Below, one piece after another: positions 61,401 through 63,592 of a stretch of 64,000 bases of DNA. The stretch comes from Maratus speciosus (lineage: Eukaryota; Arthropoda; Arachnida; Araneae; Salticidae), in NCBI GenBank assembly GCA_963932465.1, contig OZ010791.1, positions 621,061,800 through 621,125,799 on the forward strand, in the 5' to 3' direction. The first letter of the stretch is position 1, and each line of letters begins with the position of its first letter. The notes under the pieces are model-generated. The model worked only from the letters and a program-made list of their open reading frames with translations, searched no databases and was not told the origin of the DNA. The position numbers and the translations under genes are program-made.

Positions 61401-63592
61401 CACACCGTGTACTTTAACCCTTTTACGATCACAACACACATTTATTATCGTCACATCTGTCATTTTCAAAATATTTTTTTCTAAGTATAAATATTATTCT
61501 GTTCCAATCTCAGCGTGCCTCAAATACTTTTTTGGGGTAGTGTCAAAAAATGGCACTTGACACGTATCTGGCACAGGTTTTGGGCCACGATCCTTCAGCC
61601 AGACATTCGATTTTGTATTCAGGCATTACAAAAGAAGTGCTGCACAAATTTTCAGGGTGCCTCAAATACCTACTCAAAAATGTTCAACAGCTCTCCTACT
61701 ATATACTATATTGTTATGGTATTAGATGATATTTTTGCAAAATATTGAAGTATCAGTTTCAGCATACAGAAAAAAAAAAGAGAACCAAGAACACAAATAA
61801 CGAATAAATACAAATAGCCAGTAATAACAAGAATATGGTAAATAAAAGTGTATTTTAAAATAAAGTTCCATAATAATTTAGAAATCGTTGTATCTATCGT
61901 GATTTTACAGTAATGCACAAACCTTTACTCTTTTCCGACTTTTAACAGCATATAGACGTTGTACAGTCGAAAACAGTGAATGAGATCGTTGTATCTATCG
62001 TGATTTTATAGTAATTCACAAACCTTTACTCTTTTCTTACTTTGAAAAGCATATAGATGTTGCACAGTCGAAAACAGTGAATGAGATCGTTGTATCTATC
62101 GTGATTTTATAGTAATTCACAAACCTTTATTCTTTTCTTACTTTAAACAGCATATAGACGTTGCACAGTCGAAAACAGTGAATAAGATCGTTATATCTAT
62201 CGTGATTTTACAGTAATGCACAAACCTTTACTCTTTTTCGACTTTTAACAGCATATCGACGTTGCACAGTCGAAAACAGTGAATGAGATCGTTGTATCTA
62301 TCGTGATTTTATAGCAATTCACAAACCTTTACTCTACCGACTTCACAGAGTCAGGATTCAGCTTAGGGGTTTCCATTGCGACGAGTCTATTCACGGGAGC
62401 AGATGGAGGCGGCATTTCCAAGCTGGGCGACATCTATATGCTGTTCAAACAGTGAATTACATCACTCTATCTGTCCTGATTTTACGTGAATCACAAACTT
62501 TTCTACTTCAGACTTTGAATAGCATATATACTCAGAGCAGTCCCAAAGTAATGCACAAACGTTTACTCTTTTCCGACTTTTAACAGCATATATACGTTGC
62601 ACAGTCGAAAGCAGTGAATGAGATCGTTGTATCTATCCTGATTTTATAGTAATTCACAAACCTTTACTCTTTTCCGAATTTTAACAGCATATAGACGTTG
62701 TATAGGGTGTCCCCAAAAGATTAAAACACAATTTTTTAACCTGTTGGAGGCACATAGGCAATGCAAATTATAAAGGTGTTCAAAATAAGGTAGAAATGAA
62801 GATTAAGTGAATGAAATAGTCCATTAATTTTTAAAAAGTACACCTTTTAAATTAGAAAAAAAAATTTCTATGTTGTAACAAGTACAACAGTAAAAATGTC
62901 ATTCTTCTACGGCCAAAACTCAACACGATATGACATTTTGAATTTTATAAAATTTAAGAGCTTTCTTGCACGAAAAGCTGACAAACATGTTTTTAGTGCC
63001 GGAAAGTTCCAAAATTTCATAAAATTTAAAGTATAACTTGATGAATTTTGGTCATAGAAGAATGGAATTTCTAGTATTGTATTGTCACCGAATGGATTTT
63101 TTTTTTTCTTTCTAAAATTAATTTACATGACCCAGAAACTGTATAAAAATTTAAAAAGTGTAACTTATTGAAAATTAATGGCAGGACATAAACATAATCA
63201 TAATATCTACCTTATTTTGAACACTTTTGCAATTTATATTGCCTACACATTTCCAACATTTAAAAAATTTAAAGACATCTCAAACTTTTTGCAACACTAT
63301 ATATAAAGTATACAGCTACTAAATGCATGGAGTTTAATTATTCAAATTTAAAACTAGAAATAATACCTCATCTGTTATTTTTCCAACACTAAGACAGGCT
63401 TCATCTGCAATAGAAAATATTCCTTTGTGGGGTTCATCCATCAGCGTACAAATGACAGCGTTGTTGAAGTAATCTATATTCTGCCAAGTAATGCCTTCCC
63501 TTCTATACTCTTCTTGCTCTTGCTTTAAAACAAGCTCGATAAACAACTGTTGCAATTTCTCATTACAGTAGTTGATGCAGAACTGCTCAAAA
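5586..63592 (-). CDS. Myo1D: Unconventional myosin-Id (class I myosin), 3' fourteen exons, partial gene
   Basis: Joining 14 minus-strand exons (63592-63367, 55594-55535, 52687-52542, 51677-51623, 37227-37150, 36360-36194, 31114-30907, 30034-29913, 20683-20582, 18389-18245, 18127-18026, 16915-16802, 12639-12491, 5751-5586) gives 1840 nt: one split codon plus 612 codons, without internal stops. All junctions are GT/AG and phases agree. Residues 1-243 are the late motor domain, 244-313 the converter and lever start, 314-353 the IQ region, and about 354-612 the TH1 membrane-binding tail with its PH-like core. The family is a single-headed, actin-based, calmodulin-binding motor of about 1000 residues that acts at the cell cortex and membranes. 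The Drosophila ortholog Myo31DF sets left-right chirality (established); that role here is inference. The nucleotide-binding loops lie in exons beyond 64000. Assignment to Id rather than another class I myosin rests on recalled similarity across all exons. Confidence 0.93.
5903..6656. mobile_element. Tigger-type MITE with TA target duplication
   Basis: The left end TA|CAGTAATCCCAAGTTTTG and the right end read in reverse TA|CAGTAATCCCTTAACATT form terminal inverted repeats with TA on each side. Both subterminal parts contain TTCACGAA-like or TTCGCGAG-like motifs. The open frames inside do not resemble a transposase. Confidence 0.85.
7449..8754 (-). pseudogene. Tigger/pogo transposase, frame-broken
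   Basis: Three minus-strand pieces in order. 8754-8326 carries the CENP-B-type helix-turn-helix: [37 protein letters not shown], then [18 protein letters not shown], and NIFNEAGLF, where the family has NADETGLF (the first catalytic Asp is lost). 8296-8075 carries the DDE-domain segment [17 protein letters not shown] then [13 protein letters not shown]. 7910-7449 carries the C-terminal part with the stretch [18 protein letters not shown]. Frameshifts, stops and the missing catalytic residue make it inactive. A domesticated role is unlikely. Confidence 0.88.
9392..11500 (-). pseudogene. Degenerate pogo/Tigger transposase, split by an insertion
   Basis: Minus-strand fragments include VILFLDNC near 10530 and a segment resembling [15 protein letters not shown] near 10400, where the family has [16 protein letters not shown]. 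They continue past the insertion at 9939-10394 with [20 protein letters not shown] (9930-9870). The acidic C-terminal region, [16 protein letters not shown], is at 9600-9540. Many stops. The family pattern spans the inserted element, which shows the insertion split an already present gene. Confidence 0.75.
9939..10394. mobile_element. Small TIR element with internal minisatellite, third nesting level
   Basis: Ends CAGGGGTCGATGCAGATTTT and, in reverse, CAGGGGTCGATCCAGACAAA. ATCAC occurs directly before and after (9934-9938, 10395-10399); because of end symmetry this can also be read as a 7-bp GATCACC repeat. The inside holds about six copies of a roughly 30-bp unit with TTTTGTGAAGGGGCCC and ATTTTATTAAA. 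CAGGGG ends are hAT-like, but a clear 8-bp target duplication is not visible. Confidence 0.8.
12491..12639 (-). CDS. Myo1D: Myo1D exon: late TH1 tail
   Basis: 149 nt between CCTTAG and ATGT|GTAAGT. It encodes [20 protein letters not shown] and [13 protein letters not shown] (residues 509-557). An earlier GT three bases after CAGTG (giving TG|GTATGT) would also splice in phase and remove two residues; GT|GTAAGT fits the donor consensus better. Confidence 0.93.
13413..15325 (-). mobile_element. Tigger/pogo transposon nested in 13138-15706
   Basis: The left end TA|CAGTGAAACCCCGATTTAA and the right end in reverse TA|CAGTGAAACCCCGATTTAA match exactly over this stretch and carry TA duplications. 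The TIR and the AACGTTAAATCGGGG subterminal motif are nearly those of 7124-12048, so the two are the same or sister families. Confidence 0.9.
13800..14720 (-). pseudogene. Decayed Tigger transposase
   Basis: Minus-strand pieces: [17 protein letters not shown] (about 14710-14660), [14 protein letters not shown] (about 14610-14570), then [18 protein letters not shown] (about 14530-14480), and [18 protein letters not shown] near 14040-13980. These align block by block with the transposase at 7449-8754. Stops and frameshifts throughout. Confidence 0.8.
16056..16206. mobile_element. PIF/Harbinger-type MITE, 151 bp
   Basis: GGCGTGCCACACACCAGGGA at the left and, in reverse, GGCGCGCCACACACCAGAGA at the right, with the 3-bp direct repeat TAA on both sides (16053-16055, 16207-16209). 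Three-base TAA target sites and GG-starting ends are characteristic of Harbinger elements. Confidence 0.8.
16802..16915 (-). CDS. Myo1D: Myo1D exon: PH-like core of the TH1 tail
   Basis: 114 nt, phase 0, between CCTAG and GAT|GTAAGT. It encodes [15 protein letters not shown] and [12 protein letters not shown] (residues 471-508). The RAIxVTDxxxYKLD pattern marks the phosphoinositide-binding PH-like segment of class I myosin tails. Confidence 0.95.
16916..18025. other. Myo1D intron, nothing recognised
   Basis: AT-rich intron sequence with T runs near 17280, 17380 and 17641. No open frame, inverted repeat or target duplication was found. Confidence 0.4.
18026..18127 (-). CDS. Myo1D: Myo1D exon: TH1 tail
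   Basis: 102 nt, phase 0, between TTTAACAG and AAGAAA|GTAAGA. It encodes residues 437-470, including [17 protein letters not shown] and YIKK, corresponding to the start of the PH-like fold in class I tails. Only 117 bp separate it from the upstream exon, the shortest intron seen here. Confidence 0.92.
18245..18389 (-). CDS. Myo1D: Myo1D exon: TH1 tail, WEGNYL block
   Basis: 145 nt between GTAACAG and ACG|GTGAGT. It encodes [20 protein letters not shown], then [20 protein letters not shown] and NYLAT (residues 389-436). The ALKGRR/WEGNYLA pattern is typical of the Myo1D tail. Confidence 0.95.
19865..20416. mobile_element. Tigger-type MITE with TA target duplication
   Basis: The left end TA|CAGTCAACTCTGGGAAATT and the right end in reverse TA|CAGCCAACTGTGTGAAATC are inverted repeats. 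TATAATCCACAAAA occurs in both subterminal parts. About 550 bp and non-coding. Confidence 0.82.
20582..20683 (-). CDS. Myo1D: Myo1D exon: post-IQ, start of TH1 tail
   Basis: 102 nt between TTTTAG and GATAG|GTAAGG. It encodes [20 protein letters not shown] followed by [13 protein letters not shown] (residues 355-387). The [18 protein letters not shown] block is the class I linker between IQ motifs and the basic tail. Confidence 0.93.
21575..22874 (+). mobile_element. Tigger transposon, internally deleted
   Basis: The left end TA|CAGTGCCGATTATTCGAAC and the right end in reverse TA|CAGTAGAGCGCCGATTATC, followed by CGAAC. Subterminal AATTATCCGAAC copies repeat at the left. A plus-strand transposase C-terminal remnant (21772-22002) survives. 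Its internal part from 22068 to about 22697 recurs at 56158-56798. Confidence 0.88.
21772..22002 (+). pseudogene. Tigger transposase C-terminal remnant
   Basis: Reads [20 protein letters not shown], then [20 protein letters not shown], followed by KQATIESSF. This is the standard Tigger/jerky-type C terminus (EAxxxLxxAxxWxE ... LLxLKRIRDxAAxKRxxSxKQxxI). The frame extends upstream of 21772 by several acidic residues before a stop. The catalytic domain is missing. Confidence 0.82.
22875..24433. other. Myo1D intron, nothing recognised
   Basis: AT-rich sequence without identifiable genes or bounded elements. Confidence 0.35.
24983..25270 (+). repeat. 144-bp tandem duplication inside the Helitron
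   Basis: Two adjacent copies, 24983-25126 and 25127-25270, both starting AAATATTGTTCAT. They share ATCATGTCATCAGTATTATA and TAACTTAAAACAAAGCTTTG with few differences. Confidence 0.9.
25325..25700. mobile_element. hAT-type MITE with 8-bp target duplication
   Basis: The ends GGTACTTTTCCGTTATACGG and CCGTATAACAGAAAAGTACC are inverted repeats. TTTTAAAT directly precedes (25317-25324) and follows (25701-25708), a perfect 8-bp duplication. A second family member lies at 46025-46366. Confidence 0.88.
26346..29888 (+). mobile_element. hAT transposon, 3.5 kb, perfect 8-bp target duplication
   Basis: The ends CAGTGTTTCTTAAAGTGTA and, in reverse, CAGCGTTTCTTAAACTTTG are flanked by GACTAGAC at 26338-26345 and 29889-29896. 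Eight-base target duplication and CAG ends define hAT. A broken plus-strand transposase of ZBED5/FAM200-like type occupies 27795-29620. The right end lies 16 bp inside the intron from a Myo1D exon. Confidence 0.95.
27795..29620 (+). pseudogene. hAT transposase of ZBED5/FAM200-like type, broken
   Basis: In order: a basic N terminus and partial BED zinc finger with [11 protein letters not shown] (27795-28046; the zinc-binding His side is lost at a stop). Then [13 protein letters not shown] in another frame, and the catalytic-domain segment with [20 protein letters not shown] (28173-28619). Then KTFSS-type downstream blocks: [15 protein letters not shown] (28710-28901) and [12 protein letters not shown] with a WANRL segment (28947-29273). 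Last is the C-terminal dimerisation segment [19 protein letters not shown] near 29450-29510. At least five frame breaks; inactive. The same protein type is behind the relic at 54080-54840. Confidence 0.88.
29913..30034 (-). CDS. Myo1D: Myo1D exon: IQ motifs
   Basis: 122 nt between TTTCAG and TTCAG|GTAAGT. It encodes [12 protein letters not shown], completing IQ1 with the previous exon's FLQK, then [13 protein letters not shown], a second IQ-like helix (residues 314-353). The IQ motifs bind calmodulin-type light chains in this family. The intronic end of a hAT transposon lies only 16 bp past the donor. Confidence 0.94.
30544..31453. repeat. Direct repeat flanking a Myo1D exon
   Basis: 30544-30606 and 31391-31453 share AAAATTACCTTAA, CAATTGCAAACTTA and a later AGTCTACA, about 60 bp with several differences. 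They lie on either side of the converter exon at 30907-31114. Origin unknown. Confidence 0.55.
30907..31114 (-). CDS. Myo1D: Myo1D exon: converter end and lever start
   Basis: 208 nt between CCATTAG and CAAAAA|GTAAGA. It encodes [32 protein letters not shown] and, at the end, IVVFLQK, the first half of IQ motif 1 (residues 245-313). The exon is flanked by a direct repeat of about 60 bp (30544-30606 and 31391-31453). Confidence 0.95.
31840..32500. repeat. Diverged tandem repeat, about 300-bp unit
   Basis: Units begin near 31832, 32161 and 32437 with AATTATACCTG-like sequence. They then share TTTTATTACCATT, ATTTTAGTTC, AGTAAAATCTRTGAAA and ATTTCATAGTCTGG. The third unit is partial. Similar short pieces continue to about 32900. 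Confidence 0.55.
32950..33010. repeat. C run and CA microsatellite
   Basis: A run of C followed by repeated CA at about 32973-33003. Length is likely to vary or be misassembled. Confidence 0.7.
33011..34990. other. Myo1D intron, nothing recognised
   Basis: AT-rich intron sequence with a TG microsatellite near 34166. No supported gene. Confidence 0.35.
35020..35345. promoter_or_regulatory. CpG-rich, promoter-like island inside a Myo1D intron
   Basis: About 27 CpG dinucleotides by eye in roughly 320 bp, in an otherwise CpG-poor AT-rich intron. It packs known core and proximal promoter motifs: CCAATCAG (35132), CACGTG (35147), TGAGTCA (35159), the DRE octamer TATCGATA (35196), AAGATGG (35281, YY1-like) and the full CRE TGACGTCA (35297). 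Motif orientation slightly favours plus-strand transcription, antisense to Myo1D. It could instead be an alternative internal Myo1D promoter or part of an unrecognised LTR. No downstream coding frame was found. Confidence 0.5.
35848..35998. repeat. Foldback repeat with hammerhead-like arms
   Basis: An inverted repeat with arms of about 65-70 bp. Both arms read CAAT..TGATGA, an AT-rich imperfect palindrome, GAA, AGTACTAGGTTTTA. The right arm (plus strand) has CTGATGA at 35939-35945 and TGAAG at 35963-35967. The left arm (minus strand) has TTGATGA at 35907-35901 and GAAA at 35883-35880. CTGATGA and GAAA around a hairpin are the conserved core of hammerhead ribozymes, which occur in Penelope-like elements. 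Each arm has lost part of the core. Confidence 0.5.
36194..36360 (-). CDS. Myo1D: Myo1D exon: SH helix region and converter
   Basis: 167 nt between TTTTAG and AGAAG|GTACTT. It encodes [12 protein letters not shown], then [20 protein letters not shown] and RQTYNRFLR (residues 189-243). These are the most diagnostic myosin signatures in the window: the phosphate-transfer/SH-helix segment and the start of the converter. The donor GTACTT is weaker than the others. Confidence 0.96.
37150..37227 (-). CDS. Myo1D: Myo1D exon, actin-binding loop region
   Basis: 78 nt, phase 0 on both sides, after a T-rich tract ending in CAG and before AAG|GTAAAA. It encodes [16 protein letters not shown] then [10 protein letters not shown] (residues 163-188), the segment around loop 2 and the helix leading to the SH helices. 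It is separated from the upstream exon by the largest visible intron (about 14.4 kb). Confidence 0.94.
38053..39294 (+). mobile_element. Non-autonomous Helitron, complete ends
   Basis: The 3' end is GGGGGCCGAGCCCCCTAG|T, a GC hairpin ending in CTAG followed by T, the classic Helitron terminus. The 5' end TCTCCCTATTCTAAAA is set by alignment with the inverted copy at 50522-51502: similarity starts exactly at TC in both. No Rep/helicase coding. The base before TC is G, not the usual A. Confidence 0.85.
40040..40110 (-). repeat. SINE head fragment with pol III B box
   Basis: The minus strand reads GTGGGTTCGAGCCCAACGC, a good B box (tRNA T arm). The 5' tRNA half is missing. Confidence 0.5.
40532..41270. 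mobile_element. Tigger-type MITE with internal tandem array
   Basis: The left end TA|CAGGCAAAGTTCTTTAATC and the right end in reverse TA|CAGTCAAGGATCGATAATC, with TA duplicated. Comparison with the uninterrupted duplicate at 39650 shows the empty site directly. Positions 40780-41215 hold a degenerate roughly 40-bp array with CGATCGTTT, ACGAAATT and GCGATTTTTT. Confidence 0.9.
41705..41800 (-). repeat. tRNA-Leu-like SINE head
   Basis: The minus strand has an A box in TGGCAGAGCAGTCTAAAGC and a B box in GCAGGTTCAATCCTACC. Between them an anticodon-like loop with TTTAAAG and a long variable arm fit a leucine tRNA (UAA). The acceptor stem does not pair well, so it is a tRNA-derived SINE head, not a tRNA gene. 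Confidence 0.55.
41801..43885. other. Myo1D intron, nothing recognised
   Basis: No supported coding. It contains a C run near 42700 and GCCAAC/TTGGCG-rich sequence near 42100-42150 like that around 45500-48300. Confidence 0.35.
43891..44050. mobile_element. Palindromic MITE, 160 bp
   Basis: The left arm TGCCAACTTGTACGGATTTT, continuing TGCTACCA, is repeated inverted at the right with almost no change over about 50 bp. The loop is about 60 bp. No clear target duplication. The near-perfect arms imply a recent origin or gene conversion. Confidence 0.85.
44051..46020. other. Myo1D intron with possible hAT ends
   Basis: Mostly unassigned. The minus strand at 45361 reads CAGGGTTGCTACACTACC and the plus strand at 45485 reads CAGGGTTACCACAG. 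Both resemble hAT termini, but no partner end or target duplication was found. A C run lies at 44798-44811. Confidence 0.35.
46025..46366. mobile_element. hAT-type MITE, same family as 25325-25700
   Basis: The ends GGATATTTTTCCGTTATAC and GCATAACGGAAAAGTATCC are inverted repeats. Inside, CACCATGCC, AATGTATGCTAATGCGCCAA and TTACGCTTGGCGACAATG match the copy at 25325. AAATCT occurs on both sides, a partial target duplication. Confidence 0.82.
46538..46749 (-). mobile_element. GGCACAG hAT MITE, copy 1 (inverted), perfect 8-bp duplication
   Basis: The ends GGCACAGATGTCATATACG and, in reverse, GGCACAGTTGTCATATACG are flanked by AAAGTTTC at 46530-46537 and 46750-46757. The internal sequence is in opposite orientation to copies 2 and 3. 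Confidence 0.92.
47721..47923 (+). mobile_element. GGCACAG hAT MITE, copy 2
   Basis: The ends GGCACAGATGTCATATACGC and, in reverse, GGCACAGATGTCATATACGC are identical. Flanks TACAATTT and GACAATTT agree at 7 of 8 positions. Internal TGGCGCCAGTTAAGTACC and ACATCAACAGCATAAACAAC match copy 1 inverted. Confidence 0.9.
47984..48303 (+). mobile_element. GGCACAG hAT MITE, copy 3, older, with internal insert
   Basis: Ends TGCACAGATGTCATATACGC and a right end whose reverse begins GGCACAGATTTCAG. Flanks GTAATTTT and GTAATTTG agree at 7 of 8. An AT-rich stretch of about 115 bp lies inside. Confidence 0.8.
48740..48830 (+). promoter_or_regulatory. Weak promoter-like motif pair
   Basis: A full CRE TGACGTCA at 48754-48761 is followed by AAATGGTGGCGG at 48771-48782, which is YY1-like. 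There is no CpG island and no downstream gene, so this is a low-confidence note. Confidence 0.2.
49515..49595. mobile_element. Single Tigger-type end
   Basis: Read from 49593 on the minus strand: TA|CAGTAGAAGACCACTAATC, then TGCACAGTTTGG. This is a Tigger-style terminus. The opposite end was not found, so the element is truncated. Confidence 0.6.
50522..51502 (-). mobile_element. Helitron copy inverted relative to 38053-39294, 3'-truncated
   Basis: From 51502 on the minus strand it starts TCTCTCTATTCTAAAAAAAA, preceded by A as Helitrons require. It matches copy 1 through CTAACGCTGTCAC, GAAATGTTTGATAA, CACGCTGATG and GGAAAGACTCTGTTGA. Similarity ends near 50522, so the hairpin 3' end is lost. 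Confidence 0.83.
51623..51677 (-). CDS. Myo1D: Myo1D short exon before loop 2
   Basis: 55 nt between TTTAAAG and CAA|GTATGTT. It reads [18 protein letters not shown] (residues 145-162), matching the variable segment just before the VTKRPLTA block in class I myosins. Too short to stand out as an open frame; recognised by its match and by both phases agreeing with the neighbours. A truncated inverted Helitron copy begins about 120 bp upstream, at 51502 on the lower side. Confidence 0.88.
52542..52687 (-). CDS. Myo1D: Myo1D exon with the HYAGDV core motor motif
   Basis: 146 nt between TTTTTAG and GCAG|GTAATA. It encodes [15 protein letters not shown], followed by [25 protein letters not shown] is among the most conserved myosin motor motifs and fixes the frame. 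Residues 96-143; the last two bases (AG) combine with T of the next exon to give Ser144. Confidence 0.95.
53080..53697 (-). mobile_element. Penelope-like element fragment between inverted repeats
   Basis: Arms of about 58 bp (53080-53139 and 53641-53697) share AATATATAAGCTACAAATTT and TACAACATTCAAATGCA in opposite orientation. They enclose the endonuclease relic at 53276-53635. Penelope-like elements can carry terminal repeats in either orientation, so this may be one truncated copy with inverted pseudo-LTRs. Confidence 0.6.
53276..53635 (-). pseudogene. GIY-YIG endonuclease relic of a Penelope-like element
   Basis: The minus-strand frame has [20 protein letters not shown], then [20 protein letters not shown], then [14 protein letters not shown]. 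The spacing (RLxEH, SxxAxHxxxxxHxxxF, RxxxEAxxI) is that of the GIY-YIG domain at the C terminus of Penelope-like reverse transcriptases. The GIY and YIG motifs and the reverse transcriptase are absent. Confidence 0.65.
54080..55174 (+). pseudogene. hAT transposase relic, ZBED5/FAM200-like
   Basis: Plus-strand pieces: [17 protein letters not shown] near 54170-54220, [18 protein letters not shown] near 54355, then [20 protein letters not shown] near 54660-54720, the hAT dimerisation segment, and a [18 protein letters not shown] end at about 54750. It has many stops. The element end is probably at 55174, where the reverse strand begins CAGAGGTTCTGAAACTTTTT, a standard hAT terminus. No left end found. 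Confidence 0.78.
55535..55594 (-). CDS. Myo1D: Myo1D exon, 20 codons of motor domain
   Basis: A 60-nt phase-0 exon between TTTCAG and AAA|GTGAGT. It encodes [20 protein letters not shown] (residues 76-95), which follows the preceding exon's KITDE as in vertebrate Myo1D, where the same block separates the relay region from the [12 protein letters not shown] block. It is flanked on both sides by introns loaded with transposons. Confidence 0.93.
55915..56150. repeat. CAACCCRAACC-rich low-complexity stretch
   Basis: Many variants of CAACCCAAACCTGA and CAAACTGACAAAA. Similar sequence returns at 57195-57315. The two may be ends of one element interrupted by 56158-57150, but no terminal repeats are clear. 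Confidence 0.45.
56158..56798. mobile_element. Tigger fragment, same family as 21575-22874
   Basis: Shares long blocks with 22068-22697, for example GTTGATCATACATTACGTATG, CATTGGCTGTTCGGGAAAAG and CCATTTTTCCAAATGGTTAAA in the same order. Neither terminus is present. Confidence 0.85.
57024..57150. mobile_element. Tigger-type right-end fragment
   Basis: GAGAGTATCCGTTATGGAGG followed by TTTTATTGTATA resembles a Tigger right end with TA. The left end was not identified. Confidence 0.4.
57338..57420. mobile_element. Minimal Tigger-type MITE, about 83 bp
   Basis: TA|CAGTTGCACCTCTATTTAAC at the left and, in reverse, TGTATTGAATCTCTATCTAAC at the right form imperfect inverted repeats with almost no spacer. 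Confidence 0.55.
57555..57805 (-). repeat. Probable 3' LTR of a Ty3/Gypsy element
   Basis: On the minus strand a polypurine tract GAGGGGAGGGG directly precedes TGTCATATCGC at 57805, the expected TG start of an LTR. A polyadenylation-like AATAAA follows about 160 bp on. The far end is uncertain; I place it at GGACA near 57555. No 5' LTR in the window. Confidence 0.5.
57772..59118 (-). pseudogene. Ty3/Gypsy integrase region, two in-frame stops, 5' truncated
   Basis: One minus-strand frame with stops near 59081 and 58298. It shows the HHCC zinc-binding region ([11 protein letters not shown]), then the integrase core: [14 protein letters not shown] with the first Asp, [19 protein letters not shown] with the second Asp, and [16 protein letters not shown] with the catalytic Glu. 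A C-terminal part follows, with [16 protein letters not shown] and an end [13 protein letters not shown] that runs through the polypurine tract. Gag, protease, reverse transcriptase and RNase H are absent; similarity stops near 59118. Transcribed in the same direction as Myo1D. Confidence 0.9.
59130..60150. other. Myo1D intron, nothing recognised
   Basis: AT-rich intron sequence, no supported gene or bounded repeat. Confidence 0.35.
60153..61694. mobile_element. Foldback element with tandem core, split by a solo LTR
   Basis: Inverted arms of about 120-150 bp lie at 60153-60280 and 61580-61694. They share GAGCTGTT, GGTATTTGAGGCACCCTGAA, AATGTCTGGCTGAAGGATCG and GGCCCAAAACCTGTGCC. Between them, after removal of the LTR, lie about 2.3 units of a 141-142-bp tandem repeat starting AAAAAATGGCACTTGACACG (60281, 60423, 61545). 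Each unit ends in GTGCCTCARATAC, itself the reverse of the arm motif. No coding and no clear target duplication. Confidence 0.82.
60480..61455 (+). repeat. Solo LTR, 976 bp, 5-bp target duplication
   Basis: Starts TGTGAGAATACTTC and ends ATTATCGTCACA, with TGTGA/TCACA inverted ends. TCTGT occurs directly before (60475-60479) and after (61456-61460). The empty site is known: the neighbouring tandem unit reads GTGTCTGTCATTTTC at 60333. It contains promoter motifs TGCGCATGCGCA (60667), TGACGTCA (60741) and CCAATCA (60814), and a polyadenylation signal AATAAA (61285), in order for plus-strand transcription. The retrotransposon family is not identified. Confidence 0.9.
61880..62702. repeat. Satellite array, 101-bp unit
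   Basis: ATCGTTGTATCTATCGTGAT-type units start at 61884, 61985, 62086, 62187 and 62288, exactly 101 bp apart. They include CACAAACCTTTACTCTTTT, AGCATATAGACGTTG and CAGTCGAAAACAGTGAAT. Regularity breaks at 62336-62440, where a GC-richer insert lies, and resumes with diverged units at about 62461 and 62623. Confidence 0.92.
62703..63299. mobile_element. Tc1/mariner-type MITE with long inverted arms
   Basis: The left end TA|TAGGGTGTCCCCAAAAG and the right end in reverse TA|TAGTGTTGCAAAAAGTT. Arms of about 150 bp share GTGTTCAAAATAAGGTAGA and CCATTAATTTT. Inserted exactly at the edge of the satellite array. No transposase. Confidence 0.8.
63367..63592 (-). CDS. Myo1D: Myo1D exon: relay helix and lower 50K region of motor
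   Basis: After the acceptor CCCTTCCAG the exon reads, from its second base, [17 protein letters not shown], the relay segment that follows switch II in every myosin. It continues with [34 protein letters not shown] and VGKITDE, and ends at GAG|GTATTA. It encodes residues 1-75 of the visible protein plus the last base of a codon started in the upstream exon outside the window. [17 protein letters not shown] normally sits directly after the switch II motif, so the missing upstream exon should end there. Confidence 0.95.

Noticed and set aside
61880..62702. Regularly spaced repeats resembling a CRISPR array
   Set aside because: The whole 101-bp unit is repeated with no unique spacers, and the genome is eukaryotic.
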